Assembly (NCBI GenBank): GCA_038502055.1
Contig: JAXRKN010000044.1
Span: forward strand, 11,119,501 to 11,183,500
DNA: 64,000 nt
Origin: Tanytarsus gracilentus
Taxonomy: Eukaryota > Arthropoda > Insecta > Diptera > Chironomidae
Direction of reading: 5' to 3'
Below the pieces are notes generated by a model. That model searched no databases. It was not told the DNA's origin and worked only from the letters and a program-made list of their open reading frames with translations. The stretch's first letter is position 1; each line of letters starts with the position of its first letter. Positions 8,874 through 20,566 of the stretch are shown piece by piece. The position numbers were made by a program, and so were the translations under genes.

Positions 8874-10869
8874 TTAATCCTTTTTACTCATAACAGAAAA
8901 TAAATCGCAATATTTTGTGATGTCAGAAATTCCGTCGAGTAAAAAGTCGTAATCCTCATCTTCGGATTCATCGAACTGCACATCTTGGATGACTTGCACA
9001 TCCTAAGAAGTAAAAAATTAGTGTCGAAAACTCAAATTTATATTCTCATTTTTCTTACATTTCTCGGCTGTCATTTAAGACCCTGTGGCAGATTAAATCC
9101 TAGATCCCCAAAATGCTCAGCAAGTCCACGGACAATCATGTTAGCTCCTGCACTAGTATCTCGATTGAAGGATATCTTGCAGACGTCACAAGAACGAGAA
9201 CGATTTTTGAGTGTTGCTGGTAGTTGGAGAACATTAAAGCACATGCAACAGCACTTCGTGGATCGAAATTCTCCAGTCGGGAGGAGTGTGCATCTTTTGA
9301 GACGTCGGAAGGCTGACATGAGTCCCGATTGCGGTGTGCGGATGTAACTATTATTAAAGCAAATAATTTAGACATATTATTAAAATCAATAAAAGAAACT
9401 CACCCTTTAATAAAGGAAGGAAAGCGTGCTGAACCATAGAAGAGGACTGTTGTTTCATCTCTCGGGCAAAAATCATCCACAAAAGCATCCAACTTCTTTC
9501 GCCTTCTGATGTAGTTGTCAAATTTTAGTCTGAATTTCGCCTTAGCGTATAGATTAATTTTGAGCATGAAATTCTTGAGCTCAAAAGTACCAAATGCCTG
9601 GTAATCTTGTGATGATGCTCCGATATTATCAAGCGCCTCACGATCCTTAGCAATGCGTGACTCAACAACACGCGACCAAGCCAAAAAGTTTACCTTCCTC
9701 GAATAATGACCTACACTGTCCAGATATGAAAGCTTGAATAATTTACGCTTGCCAGTCACTGAGTTGTAAAAAACGCCTCCAATCATCAATTTAATAACCG
9801 GGTCAATGCCTCCCACGTAATCATAATTGGGGAGTGGATATTTATGATAATCAGATGGATTTTGTGCGGGAAATGAATATCAATTTTATCGGATACAAGA
9901 GTTGCCATCTCTTGTCCTTGTCTCTCCATTATGATATGTACTCTCACACCATCCGTCAATATACTTTTATATTTTTTGTCCTCAGTTTCATATTTTTCGA
10001 ATCCGAAGAACAAGGAATGATAAAATCGCGTATTGACTGGTCCGTTAATTTTTCCTGGATATTGCTGATTTGTTTTTTTACAATATCGAGCAACCAAATC
10101 TTCGATAGCAGAGTGTGTATAATGTATGAACTTTTGCTGGTAGCTGCCTTGTGGAATTACATGGAATGATTTAGTTTCCACTGCCCTTAATGCTTCTTGT
10201 AAGTAATACATAAAATTAATGTATTGATAAGGATGAGCTTCCAAGTCCCTGAATGACACTCGGAGCCTTTCGTCGTACGGAAATGGCGGAGCTAGCAAAA
10301 CACGAACATGATTCATAGCTACATCACGTCCCATTCTTTCACCATTTTCATCAGGCACTTTGACAAAATAGCGTGCGAGCAATTTCGCCAGTCTCAAAAC
10401 GATTGAATTTTTCATATTAATTTCAAAAGTCTTTAGGGCTTCATCAAGAATACGGGTTCGACGGTACGTGTCATATTTTGGCCGGTTATGGAGTGGCAAG
10501 GAACTTCGTAGATTCTTATACTCCTCATCCATGTCATCATTTCTACCCACAACCGTTTTTAATAAATTTCTCCATTTTATTGTCCATTTATTTGGATCTC
10601 TTGGTCCTTCTTTTGGGAGATTGGGATAGCCAAAAAGCCTGTATTTTTTCGCGAAAATGAAATGCACGTATAACGAAAATTCAGCTATTGCCATTGATAA
10701 AAGAAAACATCATCGTTGATCACCTCCATAACTTCATCCAAAATGACTTCAAATACACCATTGTAATTGTGCTCGCGAATAAAACCTCGTAGTCCTGTGA
10801 CAATAGTAAAGAATTCAGGCTTCATAAACAATTCAAAACAACTCAAAAATGTAATTTTTACGAAAACCC
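8874..10869 (-). pseudogene. Fanzor (eukaryotic TnpB-like) RNA-guided nuclease homologue, decayed
   Basis: Reading on the minus strand: a possible acceptor at 10870 opens a frame with Met at 10825 (MKPEFFTIVTG). The frame shifts near 10690 into a 300-codon stretch (from MAIAEFSLYV) and again at about 9840-9880 into the catalytic part. RuvC-I Asp is in VGGIDPVIKL (about 9810). Exon ends FPSFIKG at 9404; intron 9348-9403. The next exon (9347 to 9059) gives IRTPQSGLMSAFRRL, RuvC-II Glu in GEFRSTKCCCMC, a four-Cys zinc finger (CC..C...CDVC) and RuvC-III Asp in NRDTSAGANM. TGA at 9071-9073 ends it, although the frame stays open past that stop and joins through an intron to an acidic exon (8874-9002) followed by an AATAAA-like signal. 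The catalytic D-E-D trio and zinc finger are all present, so decay looks recent. Known Fanzors are TnpB descendants carried by eukaryotic mobile elements; the carrier element's ends were not found here. Confidence 0.82.
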
Positions 10870-10971
10870 ATTTAAATGCGTTTATTTCCCCCTGGTGAAG
10901 TTAATTAAGTTTTTCCTATTCACCCTCTGGTAAACTTTAATTTAAAATCTCGATATAAACGGAAAAAGATG

Positions 10972-11976
10972 AAAAAATGTTTCAAAACCCACACGTGGGT
11001 GTTGCCGTGTAACCCACTTGTAACAGATCAGTATTGGAAATGTAACATGGGGAAGTCCTATGAAGAAGCCTTGGAGAAGCCAAAAGGGAAGCCTTATGGA
11101 AAATATTTCTCAATTATGTTACATTTCCCACTGTGTTTCATTTTCCACCATGTTCCATTTTCTATTGTGTTCCATTTTCCACTGTGTTCCATTTTCCACT
11201 ATGTTCCATTTTCCACTGTGTTCCATTTTCCACTGTGTTTCATTTTCCATTATGTTCCATTTCCCACTATGTTCCATTTTCCACTGTGTTTCATTTTCAC
11301 CATGTTCCATTTTCCACTATGTTTCATTTTCCACTATGTTCCATTTTCCACTGTGTTCCATTTTCCACAGTGTTCCATTTTCAGATCCATGCCAATCGAT
11401 TCCTGGTCAAATTCCGAGTTCAACGAGGTACATGAAGCCATACTTTTAAAAAATGGACATTAGTGGCATTCCTTGGACACTCCTGGCCGGCCGTGACGGT
11501 CATTCTTCAAAAATCATCAATGCTAATCAATTCCTGATGAAATTACGAGTTCAACGAGGTACATGAAGCCATACTTTTAAAAAATGGACATTAGGGGCAC
11601 TACTGGCCGGCCGTGATGGACATTGGTGGCACTCTTGGATGGCCATGATAGACAATCCTCAAATATCATCAATGCCTTTCGATTCCTGATACAAATACGA
11701 GTTCAACGACATACATGAAGCCATATAACAGGAAATTTGTGTGAAAAATGGCATTTAGGGCTGTCCATGGCACGACCTGTGGTCATGACCCTCATAATTC
11801 CTAAAATGGCCGAATCTAAATTCATAGACCTACCATTTGGCGAAAACTAGAAGTCTCTAGCTATCTCAGGAGCCGAGATCTCGATGGAACAGACAGACAG
11901 ACAGACGGACGGACGGACGGACGGACGGAAATAGGCGCATATAAGTGTTACACCACTTCGTGGGTTACACTAAAAA
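10972..11976 (+). mobile_element. Non-autonomous TIR element with 17-bp tandem array, copy 1
   Basis: Shares its full length with the inverted copy at 25508-26617. Termini: GTGTAACCCACTTGTAACAG near the left (about 11009) and the complement of GTGTAACCCACGAAGTGG at the right (about 11953-11970), preceded outward by AAAAAATGTTTC and followed by TAAAAA. A palindromic ACCCACACGTGGGT lies at the left end. Inside: an array of about 15 units of 17 bp (GTGTTCCATTTTCCACT, 11126-11381), then ~150-bp subrepeats containing GGCCGGCC, then a (CAGA)n(CGGA)n stretch at 11891-11929. Because 17 is not a multiple of 3, the array is open in all frames; those long ORFs are artefacts. No transposase. Confidence 0.8.
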
Positions 11977-12747
11977 CAAAAATTGGAAATTGGAATGTAA
12001 ATTTTAGAGGTCATAGAGGGTAAACATCCAGTAGAGATCCAGTGATATCAAAACAACCGAGAAAACAACTAATTCTTTGGATTTATCAATTTTTAATTAT
12101 TTTTTAGCAAAACAAGAAAGTGCTTGACACTTCTATAAGCAAGAATGAGTGCAATATTAATTATTAATATGAATTAAATTTGAAAGTTATGGAAAAAAAA
12201 TCAGTTATTTTTTCACTCATTCTTGCTTTTTACCTGACTAATATTAATTAACTCGATGATCCGACAATGAACCGATGACTTGTCTATACGATTATGGTAA
12301 TTCTAACACGAAAAACACACTTAAACTAAGAAAAATTTAAATAGATTTATTTCTTAACTTTACCTTCAAAGGGGCGCACAACTTTTCTCAATCACATAAA
12401 AATTTATCAAGTGATTCATTAATTTGATTGAAGTTAAAATTAGAGTTGATGACCATTACAACCACCTTATGACGAACACCATGTGATTGATAACGTTTTC
12501 AAGGTAATTCCTACAAAATTACATTCATATTATCTGCTCACAAATACTTTCATGCACGTAATTTTTTTTAGTAAATTTAAATTTTTTAATGTACATTTAT
12601 GTTGTCATTATTAAAGAAGTTTAAAATAGATTTTGAAAAAAAAAATATCCAAACTCGAGAACTCCCAATGACGCAAAAATAAAATATATTAACTATATAT
12701 AAAAATAATTATCTTATCGCCTAGTTAAAGTGATAATGAAAATCCAA
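11977..12747. other. Intergenic, nothing recognised
   Basis: AT-rich spacer. One short inverted repeat is visible: AGCAAGAATGAGTG (about 12140) against CACTCATTCTTGCT (about 12210). No gene seen. Confidence 0.5.
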
Positions 12748-14698
12748 GGCTCTGACACTCTCCGTATACGGAAAAAAATGTTCCGTTTTTTCCGTTTTCT
12801 TCCGTTTTTTCCGTTTTCTTCCGTTTTTTCCGTTTTCTTCCGTATTTTTCCGTTTTTTCCGTTTTTTTTCATGGTTGCTAAAGATTTTATTTGTACTAAA
12901 TATAAAAAAAATTGTTTTTAAAGCATGATTTTTTCAACAAATTTTTACAGAAAATGTAAATTAGAGCAACAAAATTCTACAAAATTTCATTAATGTGCTT
13001 ATTTAAGCGACGTTCAATGTCTTTCAAGAGCCAACACTTGATTTTGTAATGAAACGAACAAGTTTTTTTTGCCGCCTAAGATTTTAAGGTCTGCTTCCAA
13101 GACCTGTGGAGGCTTTATACTTGCAAGAAAACTCGCTGATAAAAAAAATTATTATTTTTCTATATTTTCCTGGTAAATTAAATTTTTACATTTAATTCAG
13201 ATGCTCTAAATTAACCCATTTGCAAAAATGTTTGGTGATGACATTTGCCGTGAACGGTCACAATGTTTTTAGCGTAACCCAACAAAGTTGTGGTAACGCC
13301 TATATACTCATCTTTCCGTCCGTCCGTCCGTCTGTTCGTCCGTCCGTACCTTCGAGAACTCGGCCCCTGAGCTACATAGAGACTTTTAGTTTTCGCCAGA
13401 TGTTAGCTCTGAGGGTCTTTATGTGCAAGCACTAAAATTTTTTTGAGTCATGCCCATAGGTCGTGCCACGGACGGCCATAATGTCCGTTTTTCAAAAAAA
13501 ATTTCTCTTATATTTCTTCATGTATGTCGTTGAACTCGTCATTGGATCAGGAATCGAATTACATTGATGATTTTTGAGGAATGTCCATCATGGCCGGCCA
13601 GGAGTGCCACTAATGTCCATTTTTCAGAACCATGGCTTCATGGGTATCGTTGAACTCGTCATTGGATCAGGAATTGATTGATATTGATAATTTTTGAGGA
13701 ATGTCCTTCATGGTCGACCTGTATTGCCACGGACATCCATAATGTCCATTTTTCATAACTATGGCCTCATGTACCACGTTGAACTCGTCTTTTGATGCCG
13801 AGTAGGATTAAATAAGTCCGAGGTACTTAGTATTTAAGGTCAAATTTTCAAAATTTTATCTGCTAAACTTATTTTTAAAGCTATAACTGTTCGGATTTTT
13901 AATTCTTGCGAGAGTTTTTTTGTCCATTATTCTTGAGCTGGAAGATTTAACGGTTATGCAAATGGATTAATTAGATGTTTTAAAACATTACGTTAAGTCT
14001 TCTAAGATGAATGTTTAACCTAAAAATTCAGCGGCAAATTAAACTTTAAGAATTTAACCATTGTAAAGCTACAAAATTGAGTATTTTTCAAATAAACAAC
14101 AGTTGATGGAGCTAAGTCAACAAAATTCAAAAAAAAATTCTTCAACCTATTTTTAATTAAACAAAGTACATTATTGGCATGAATACGTATGTCCATGATG
14201 AAAATAATTAGAAATTGATCCATATCATTCGATTTTTTTTCTTATCTCAAGTCCAACAAATTACCTCAAGCCATAGTTGTGAAAAATGAAATTTTGGGTT
14301 TAACTGATGTTAATGATGGAAACAACTTTAAAAATATCATTTTTAAATGATTCTTGGTCTGATTCAAAGTTGAAAAAATACTTCAAGCAATAAGTTGTGA
14401 AGTTTACTTGAGAAATGGACATTTTGGATTTCAATACCCGAATAAAATCAATTTTTTCAACAATTTAGTGAATTTCAATGTTTAGTACATCAAATAAACT
14501 CAAAATATTAAAAAACATTTCAAAATTCGTAGCTCAAATTAGCAAAAAAATATATAAATTGCTTTCAAATTAATTTCCGTATTCTTCCGTTTTTTCCGTT
14601 TTTTTCCGTTTTTTCCGTTTTTTCCGTTTTTTTCCGTTTTCTTCCGTTTTTTCCGTATTTTTTCCGTTTTTTCCGTAATACGGAGAGTGTCAGAGCCT
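12748..14698. mobile_element. TIR element with TTTTCCG subterminal arrays
   Basis: The left end reads CAAGGCTCTGACACTCTCCG (from 12748) followed by TATACGGA. The right end is its inverted copy, ending CAGAGCCTTG at 14698, with one extra T in the TATTACGGA part. Immediately inside both ends lie arrays of (T)nCCG (12781-12868 and 14577-14670), in the same orientation at both ends. AAAATC abuts both termini and may be a target duplication. The interior contains a diverged relic of another element (13220-13950) and no transposase, so it is non-autonomous. Confidence 0.72.
13220..13950 (-). mobile_element. Diverged relic of the 17-bp-array element family
   Basis: Shares with copies 1 and 2 the (CCGT)n block (13317-13347), the segment around GAGACTTTTAGTTTTCGCCA, the phrase TCATGTATGTCGTTGAACTC, repeated GTTGAACTCGT..GATCAGGAAT blocks and GGCCGGCC, in the same orientation as copy 2. 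The 17-bp array is absent and the terminal GTGTAACCCAC has decayed to GCGTAACCCA. Nested within the TTTTCCG element, hence older than or captured by it. Confidence 0.7.
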
Positions 14699-14793
14699 TG
14701 AAAAATCCATCGAATTGCTATTTAATAACTTGTCGAAATTCATTCACTTCAGTTTTAAAACTTGAATCTTAAAGGGAAGAAATAAGAGAAAAA

Positions 14794-15574
14794 ATGAAGC
14801 CAATTTTTAATAATTTTTTGGGCTGCATGAGCCTCGAGACAGGAGGAAAGGTGATTGCGTGGTTCAGCATTGTTGGCGGGATTTTAGGATTACTTAGTGA
14901 GTTTTTTTAAAATTGAAAAACGTGACATTAATCTTTTACGTCGATAAATATTTGAACAAATTTAATTGATTAATTTTTTATATTTCAGTTTGTGTTTCTC
15001 TCGCGATTCTTTCAGGCGTTGCGATTGGAGCCATCAGTGAAACAGATCCGGAATATGATGTTCTTCAAGCTGCTGCAATTCGTTAGAACTTGTTAAAAAT
15101 TAAAAGAATAATGATTTAATTTTATTTTATTTAAAGTTTTGATGGTGGTTTTTGCTGTATTTGCCGTTTACTTGGTGGTTTATTTGGTCGCAGCCTTTTT
15201 CCTTCTCAACGGAATCAAGCGGGTAAAATAAACTTTTTTATCAACCGGTTATCATATACACTTATAAAATTTTTTCGAAAGATAATTCGAAAAATTAAAT
15301 CACCTAAAAAATTTAATTCAATTTCTTATTTCATTAAATTTAGCGTTTACACAAGAAGATGATGTTCATGCTCGTTATCCTCGCAATTGGTGTCGTCTTG
15401 GATATTTTGTCGATCTTTGCATCTTCTGGGCTTGCAATCATTACCAACATCATCGGTGCTGCTATTGCAGTTTATATCTTCCTCACTCTCTTCTCGCTTT
15501 ACCATAAAATCAAAAATGAAAATGCGCAAGGAAATGTCACCACCATCAACAATGATTGGCCAACAAGCAAATAA
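14794..15574 (+). CDS. Small four-pass membrane protein, array member 5
   Basis: Exons 14794-14896, 14989-15081, 15137-15222 (86 nt) and 15344-15574, giving 170 residues. N-terminal motif NNFLGCMSLETGGKVIAWFS leads into helix 1; exon 2 carries helix 2 and a short acidic loop (ETDPEYD); the 86-nt exon carries helix 3, ending NGIKR; the last exon (RLHKKMMFML) carries helix 4 and a short polar tail. All phases agree (1, 1, 0). Function unknown. The motif before helix 1 resembles the CC...TGTIILG motif of LAPTM4, which suggests endolysosomal membranes (inference). Confidence 0.82.
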
Positions 15575-15839
15575 TTTAAAATAACTTTGAAAAATTAATG
15601 ATAAATTTTAGAAATTGAAAATTTTAAAAATAAATATTTTTGAAAGTATAATTTTTGTTATCATCACTGGGACTCAAGTCAATTGTCAAATATCAGATAA
15701 GGTTTTTTAAACTCGATGCGTTTTTTATTGCCAATTAAATTTTTATCAATTTTTTTATATCAATCGATATTTTCACTACAATCGATAATCTTTTTTTGGA
15801 ACTATTATTTAGTTTTTGTTAAGATATTGAAGGGTCAAG

Positions 15840-16568
15840 ATGAAGCGTCCGATAATTAGTAATTTTTTTTGTGCATTTTCATTGAAAATTGGAGCTTACG
15901 TCATTGCGATTTTTAGTGCAATTTTCTCAGTTGCAATCATTGGTGGTAATTTGAATTTGAAATAATTTTGATTTTCTCAATTTGAGAAATGATTTTAGGT
16001 TACTCGTTCAAAATTTATGAGATAGCGGAGTTAAGTCGAAGGGAAAATGATTTCTTAGGTAAATTTTAAATATTTTTAAATTATCTATAATAATTATTAA
16101 TTTCGTAGTATCCATGGTAGTGTTGAGTATTAACATTGCATACGGAATAGCTTGGTTTGTCGCTGCAGGTTTTCTCTATCTTGGAGCTAAAGAAGTGAGT
16201 TAATTAATTTATGAAAAGTTCAGTTTTACCTCAATTTTAATTTGTAATTTTCACTTTTTCCTGACTCATTTCAGTACAACTCTAAAAAGCTTATCTTTAT
16301 GCTTGTAATGTTGGCGCTTGGAATTATTCGAGTGATTCTTATCGTCATTTATGACAGTAAATACTACGAAATTATTGCAATGAGTAGATTGGAAATTTTC
16401 AAGAATAATCCAAGTGTAGAATGCGATTACTGCATGATCATGCAAGTCGTGAACATAATTTTTGGCGCAATTTTGGTTTATTTCTTTGTTTGCGTAGCTA
16501 ATTTATATAAAATGTTGAGAGATGAAGCAATTGTGGTCATCACGAAGAAAATCAATATCACAGTTTAA
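15840..16568 (+). CDS. Small four-pass membrane protein, array member 6
   Basis: Exons 15840-15945, 15999-16058, 16109-16194 (86 nt) and 16275-16568, giving 181 residues. Starts MKRPIISNFFCAFSLKIGAY, with the family motif partly eroded (one Cys left, KIG for ETG). The last exon has a longer loop with two Cys (VECDYCMIM) between helices 3 and 4. A GATAAG site lies about 140 bp upstream of the start (15695). Function unknown. Confidence 0.8.
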
Positions 16569-17015
16569 TGCCTGAGTTCGAGAATAATGGACGCACTTTT
16601 TTAATATTGCAGTTTATTTAAAATAAAACGAAATTGAACTTAATTAAATTGGTTTTAATATCTTCAGAAAATAGAAGAGAGTGAAAAGTTCTCCATAGGA
16701 AAAAATTTATTGGGCAAAAATTGATCAATAATTTTTTTGATTTGACAAAAATTCAAATTTTGTGTTGGGATTTTTTTTCACCACTTTTTCATTTTCATCT
16801 TTTATACTTTTGATTTTTTTTGTCATTTCATTTTCTCATAATTTTTGTGTCTTTGATAAACTCGTTGCCAAAAAAAATTCATATCTAAATTCCTTTTTTA
16901 ATGATAAGAACATTTTCGAGATAAAAAAATTTTGATAAGAAAACCGCATAAAATAATTCATTTGAAAATTTGATTTTGCACCGTGAGGACTTCTGGTTCA
17001 ATAAAATAATTAAAA

Positions 17016-17634
17016 ATGGGACTGCCGACAGTTAAAAGATTTTGTTTTTGTTGCAATTTGGAAACTGGCGGAATGATCATTGGTAAGATTTAATTTACTC
17101 CTGAAATTTTATTTTAATTTAAAATAAATTACCACACCCAAAATTAGGCTGGTTCACGGCCATCATGAGCTTCTTCTTGATGCTTGGTTCAATCGGTTTG
17201 GTTTTTATGGCGTCAACGGCACTTTTATTTGGCTCATCGACACAAGATCGATTGGAGTCGATGGCGTGGGTCATTATTGGAAGTCTTTACATTCTTTACT
17301 TTCTCATTTATTTAATGGCCGGAATTGGACTCGTAATGGCCGTCAGACAAGTGAGAAACATTTATTGAATTTTTAATTTATTTATTTATTAAAAAACATT
17401 TTTTAGCGCGATCCATACCGCATGAAACTCATCATGATCCTCATGGTGATTGGAATTTTTATGGCGTTCCTTTCACTGCTCGTTAATCTTTTTGCTGGAC
17501 TCGGATCGGCACTTCTTTACGCTTGCATTTACATTTATTTCTTCATCTGCATTTATTCGCTCTACAAGAAACTTTTAGAGGAGAAAATGGGCAACAACAC
17601 AAATGTCAACCTTCAGCCAATTCAACCTTTTTAA
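17016..17634 (+). CDS. Small four-pass membrane protein, array member 7
   Basis: Exons 17016-17082, 17148-17350 and 17407-17634, giving 165 residues. Starts MGLPTVKRFCFCCNLETGGM, a full family motif. Exon 2 (203 nt) merges the loop exon and the 86-nt exon of other members. The last exon begins RDPYRMKLIM and ends with a short Gln/Pro tail. Two GATAAG sites are 80-105 bp upstream of the ATG. Function unknown. Confidence 0.82.
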
Positions 17635-17861
17635 TTTTTAATTTTTAACAAATACTCGAAAAAATATTTAGCACCAGTCACTCAAATTTTGGTCAATAAA
17701 TAAATTACAAAAAAAAAATTCTTCTAAGTAAAATCGATGATTTAATTTTTGCCGCTGATAAAATTAATCCGTTAATGGAATCATAATGATAAAGTTCAAG
17801 CGTGTGATAAAAAAATGTTGAGAGCTTTTTTGGTGGAAATTTGCATAACTTTAATTAATCG

Positions 17862-18646
17862 ATGATGGGCTGTCCAACAGTTGATAGTTTTTTATGTTGT
17901 GTGGACCTAAAAACGGGATGTGAGAAATATTTTTTTAAAATTCTATCAATTGACTTTTCAAGACTAAATTGCAATTTCAAACCTTTTAAATATTTTTAGG
18001 TTTAATTATTGGCTATTCAACGATAATTTTGAGCATTCTTGGAATTTCTGGATTGATTTTAATAATGACTGTTGCAAGCATTGGAATCACCCAAATTCCA
18101 ACAGACTCAATTAATTTTATCATCATTGTTGGTGAGAAATTTAACTAAAAATAAATGTTTTAAAAATTTTAATCAAAAATACTTCAAAGGTGTCTTGGTG
18201 ATTTCTTCAATTTACATCGCATACTTGCTTGTTCTTTTTGCCGCCGGATTTCTTCTCATTCAAGGAACGAGAAAGGTTTTTTAATTTTTATGAAATAACT
18301 TCCATCTTTGCATAAGAATTAAACGTTTAAATTTTCAGCGTGATCCATCTCAGTTAATTTTAATAATGATCATAACTTGTGTGGGAAAAGGCATTGCATT
18401 TTTACAAATAATTGCAACTGGCTACGACGGAATCAGCTATGGAAGTAAACTTTAAAAAATTAAATTTATTTCAACATTTTAAAATTTTATTTTTTAGTAA
18501 TTTTTGCAATGCTAAATTTTTACTTGTTCATTTGTGTCCGGTCACTCTATCGAAAGTTCAATCGTGAAAAATCGCTGGAAGAAATCGTTCAATACAATAA
18601 TCGACAGCAAAGTGTCACCAATGCACCACAATTATTTGTAATATAA
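17862..18646 (+). CDS. Small four-pass membrane protein, array member 8
   Basis: Exons 17862-17919, 18000-18131, 18190-18275 (86 nt), 18339-18444 and 18498-18646, giving 176 residues, or 175 if the second of two adjacent ATGs is used. Motif: GCPTVDSFLCCVDLKTGC. The last coding part is split by an extra intron (18445-18497) within helix 4, unlike its neighbours. The tail is Gln/Asn-rich. Function unknown. Confidence 0.8.
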
Positions 18647-19432
18647 AAGTGATAAGATAAAAAAAAATTAACGAGAAAAAAAGATAAATTTTTGTATTTT
18701 TAAAGCACTTGATTTTATCACGATTCAGCTTTGGAGGTCTCGTGGCGAATTGTAACGAATATCGTCAACTTATTGCTTTCGATAAAATTGTGATTCATTT
18801 GGGAAAAGTTTATAGCCATGACTCAGATTGTTTTAATAATTGTTCGCACTTGATGGCCGATAACAGATTTAAAAGTGTTTTTTGAAACGTCAAAATCAAA
18901 TTAATTGGGAATTTCCGCAGCTCATAAAATATATGTTCCTCAAAAATAGAAATAATATTTTTAAAAATTAAATTTAAATTGGGATTTAAATTAATTTTTG
19001 TACGTTTTGTTTTCAGTACTTAAATATTTTTTTATGTTTTTTTTAAATATAATTTTTTATAACAATGCACTTTTGAAAACACACCTAAAATTTTATAGTT
19101 AGTGGATGTAGTGACGAAACAATTCCTTGCATGAATGGTTTTTTTTTGATAAAACAAAACAAACCCACGAGCATTCCTGCACAATCAGTTATGACTCAAC
19201 AACTTTTAAGATTAATCATAATTGCGTCAAACGAGATTCCTGACCTACACTATTTGCGTCATTGATTAGTAACAAATTTTATTTTTATAAAATTCTTTAA
19301 TTTCGATGGATTTCAATCGTGATAAGATAAAAATTTTACTTTAAAATCTACGAGTTTCTTTCCATGTTTTATCATTTTGTAAAATCGTTTAAAAGTGAAA
19401 GGATCAAAAATTAAAAAATTTTAATTTTAAAA
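18647..19432. other. Intergenic
   Basis: Mostly AT-rich with no gene. A doubled GATA site (GATAAGATAA) at 19321-19330 precedes member 9. Confidence 0.5.
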
Positions 19433-20096
19433 ATGGGCTGTCCACCAAAAATTAACAATTTCTTGTGCTGTTTGTCTCTTGAAGCTGGTAAATATTGTGG
19501 AGTAAATTTTGACACGTGGCATAAAAATTGTAAATTTTAACTTTGAAGGTGCTTACATTTTTGCGACAATAAGTTTCTTGGTTAGTGTCTTGTACATCGG
19601 ATGGTTTTCCTTTCTCATTGCATTTTTTATTCGAGTTGACGGAACAGTGGTCAATGGTTCAATGGTACGTGTTGGAGTTGGTAAGCAAATCAAATTTGAG
19701 TTTCGCTAAAAATTTAAATATTTTTTTTAATTTATAGGAATTTGGATTGTGCTTTCAATTGTTTTGACTTATTATGTGATTTACTTATGTGCAACAATTC
19801 TGCTAATTTTCGCTGTGAAAAATGTGAGTAAAAAATTTATATCAACTCGTCACTGACTTTTATCGTTGAGGAAAATTCAATTTTTTTTAATTTTACAGAA
19901 AAATCCTAGACAAATGGAATATTACATGATTTTCATGATCATCAGTGTTGTTGCTGCATTTTTGAACATTTTTTTGAATACCACAGCAACTGCGATCATT
20001 CTTGCAATTTTATGGGCATGTTTCATCCTGTACTGTTTGTTCTGTCTTGCAAATTTGAAACAAAAATTCTTAAATGGAGGCACGATGACTGCATAA
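19433..20096 (+). CDS. Small four-pass membrane protein, array member 9
   Basis: Exons 19433-19487, 19549-19680, 19738-19823 (86 nt) and 19899-20096, giving 156 residues. Starts MGCPPKINNFLCCLSLEAGA, one of the clearest examples of the motif. Helix 3 ends IFAVKN and the last exon begins KNPRQMEYYM, a pattern shared with members 10 and 11, which are its closest relatives. A very short C-tail follows helix 4. Function unknown. Confidence 0.83.
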
Positions 20097-20566
20097 AATT
20101 GATGAACTGAACTGTTATGTAGATGAGGATTAAAAATATAAATGAAAATTTTGTGCCAAAAATAAAAATTAAAGAAAAATTATTATTTTTTAAAAAATTA
20201 ACAGCAGTTGGATTAAAAATTTCAAATTAATATTTTTCGATTTTGTAACAAAAAAAACTTTAACTGTGTTCGTTAGCAATTAGAAATGTCAACAACCACT
20301 CTCTAGATTAAAAGATATTCGACTTAACTTACTGTACTTAAATAATTCATAGATAATAAAAATGTCGTCAGAGGAGATTCCTTACGTAGTCACTTGTTTG
20401 AAAAAAAAAATATTTTATCAATCGCTTTTATCCGTTTTTAGAAGCTTTATCACTAAGATAAGATAAAATAAATTTAGTTCCGAAAAATATATCATTTCAT
20501 GTCGAGACTCGTGTGTGATAAGAAGCAAAATTTAGCAAATTTATTTTATAATTTGAAATTTAAAAA

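Noticed and set aside
8985..9375. Plus-strand and second minus-strand ORFs over the Fanzor catalytic exon
   Set aside because: Frame shadows; the Fanzor frame alone carries the RuvC and zinc-finger motifs.
9834..10169. 111-codon plus-strand ORF
   Set aside because: Antisense of the Fanzor central region with no family resemblance.
10969..11463. Long overlapping ORFs in several frames repeating FHFPLCSIF-like text (also 26009-26590)
   Set aside because: They are products of a 17-bp tandem array with no stop in any frame; not genes.
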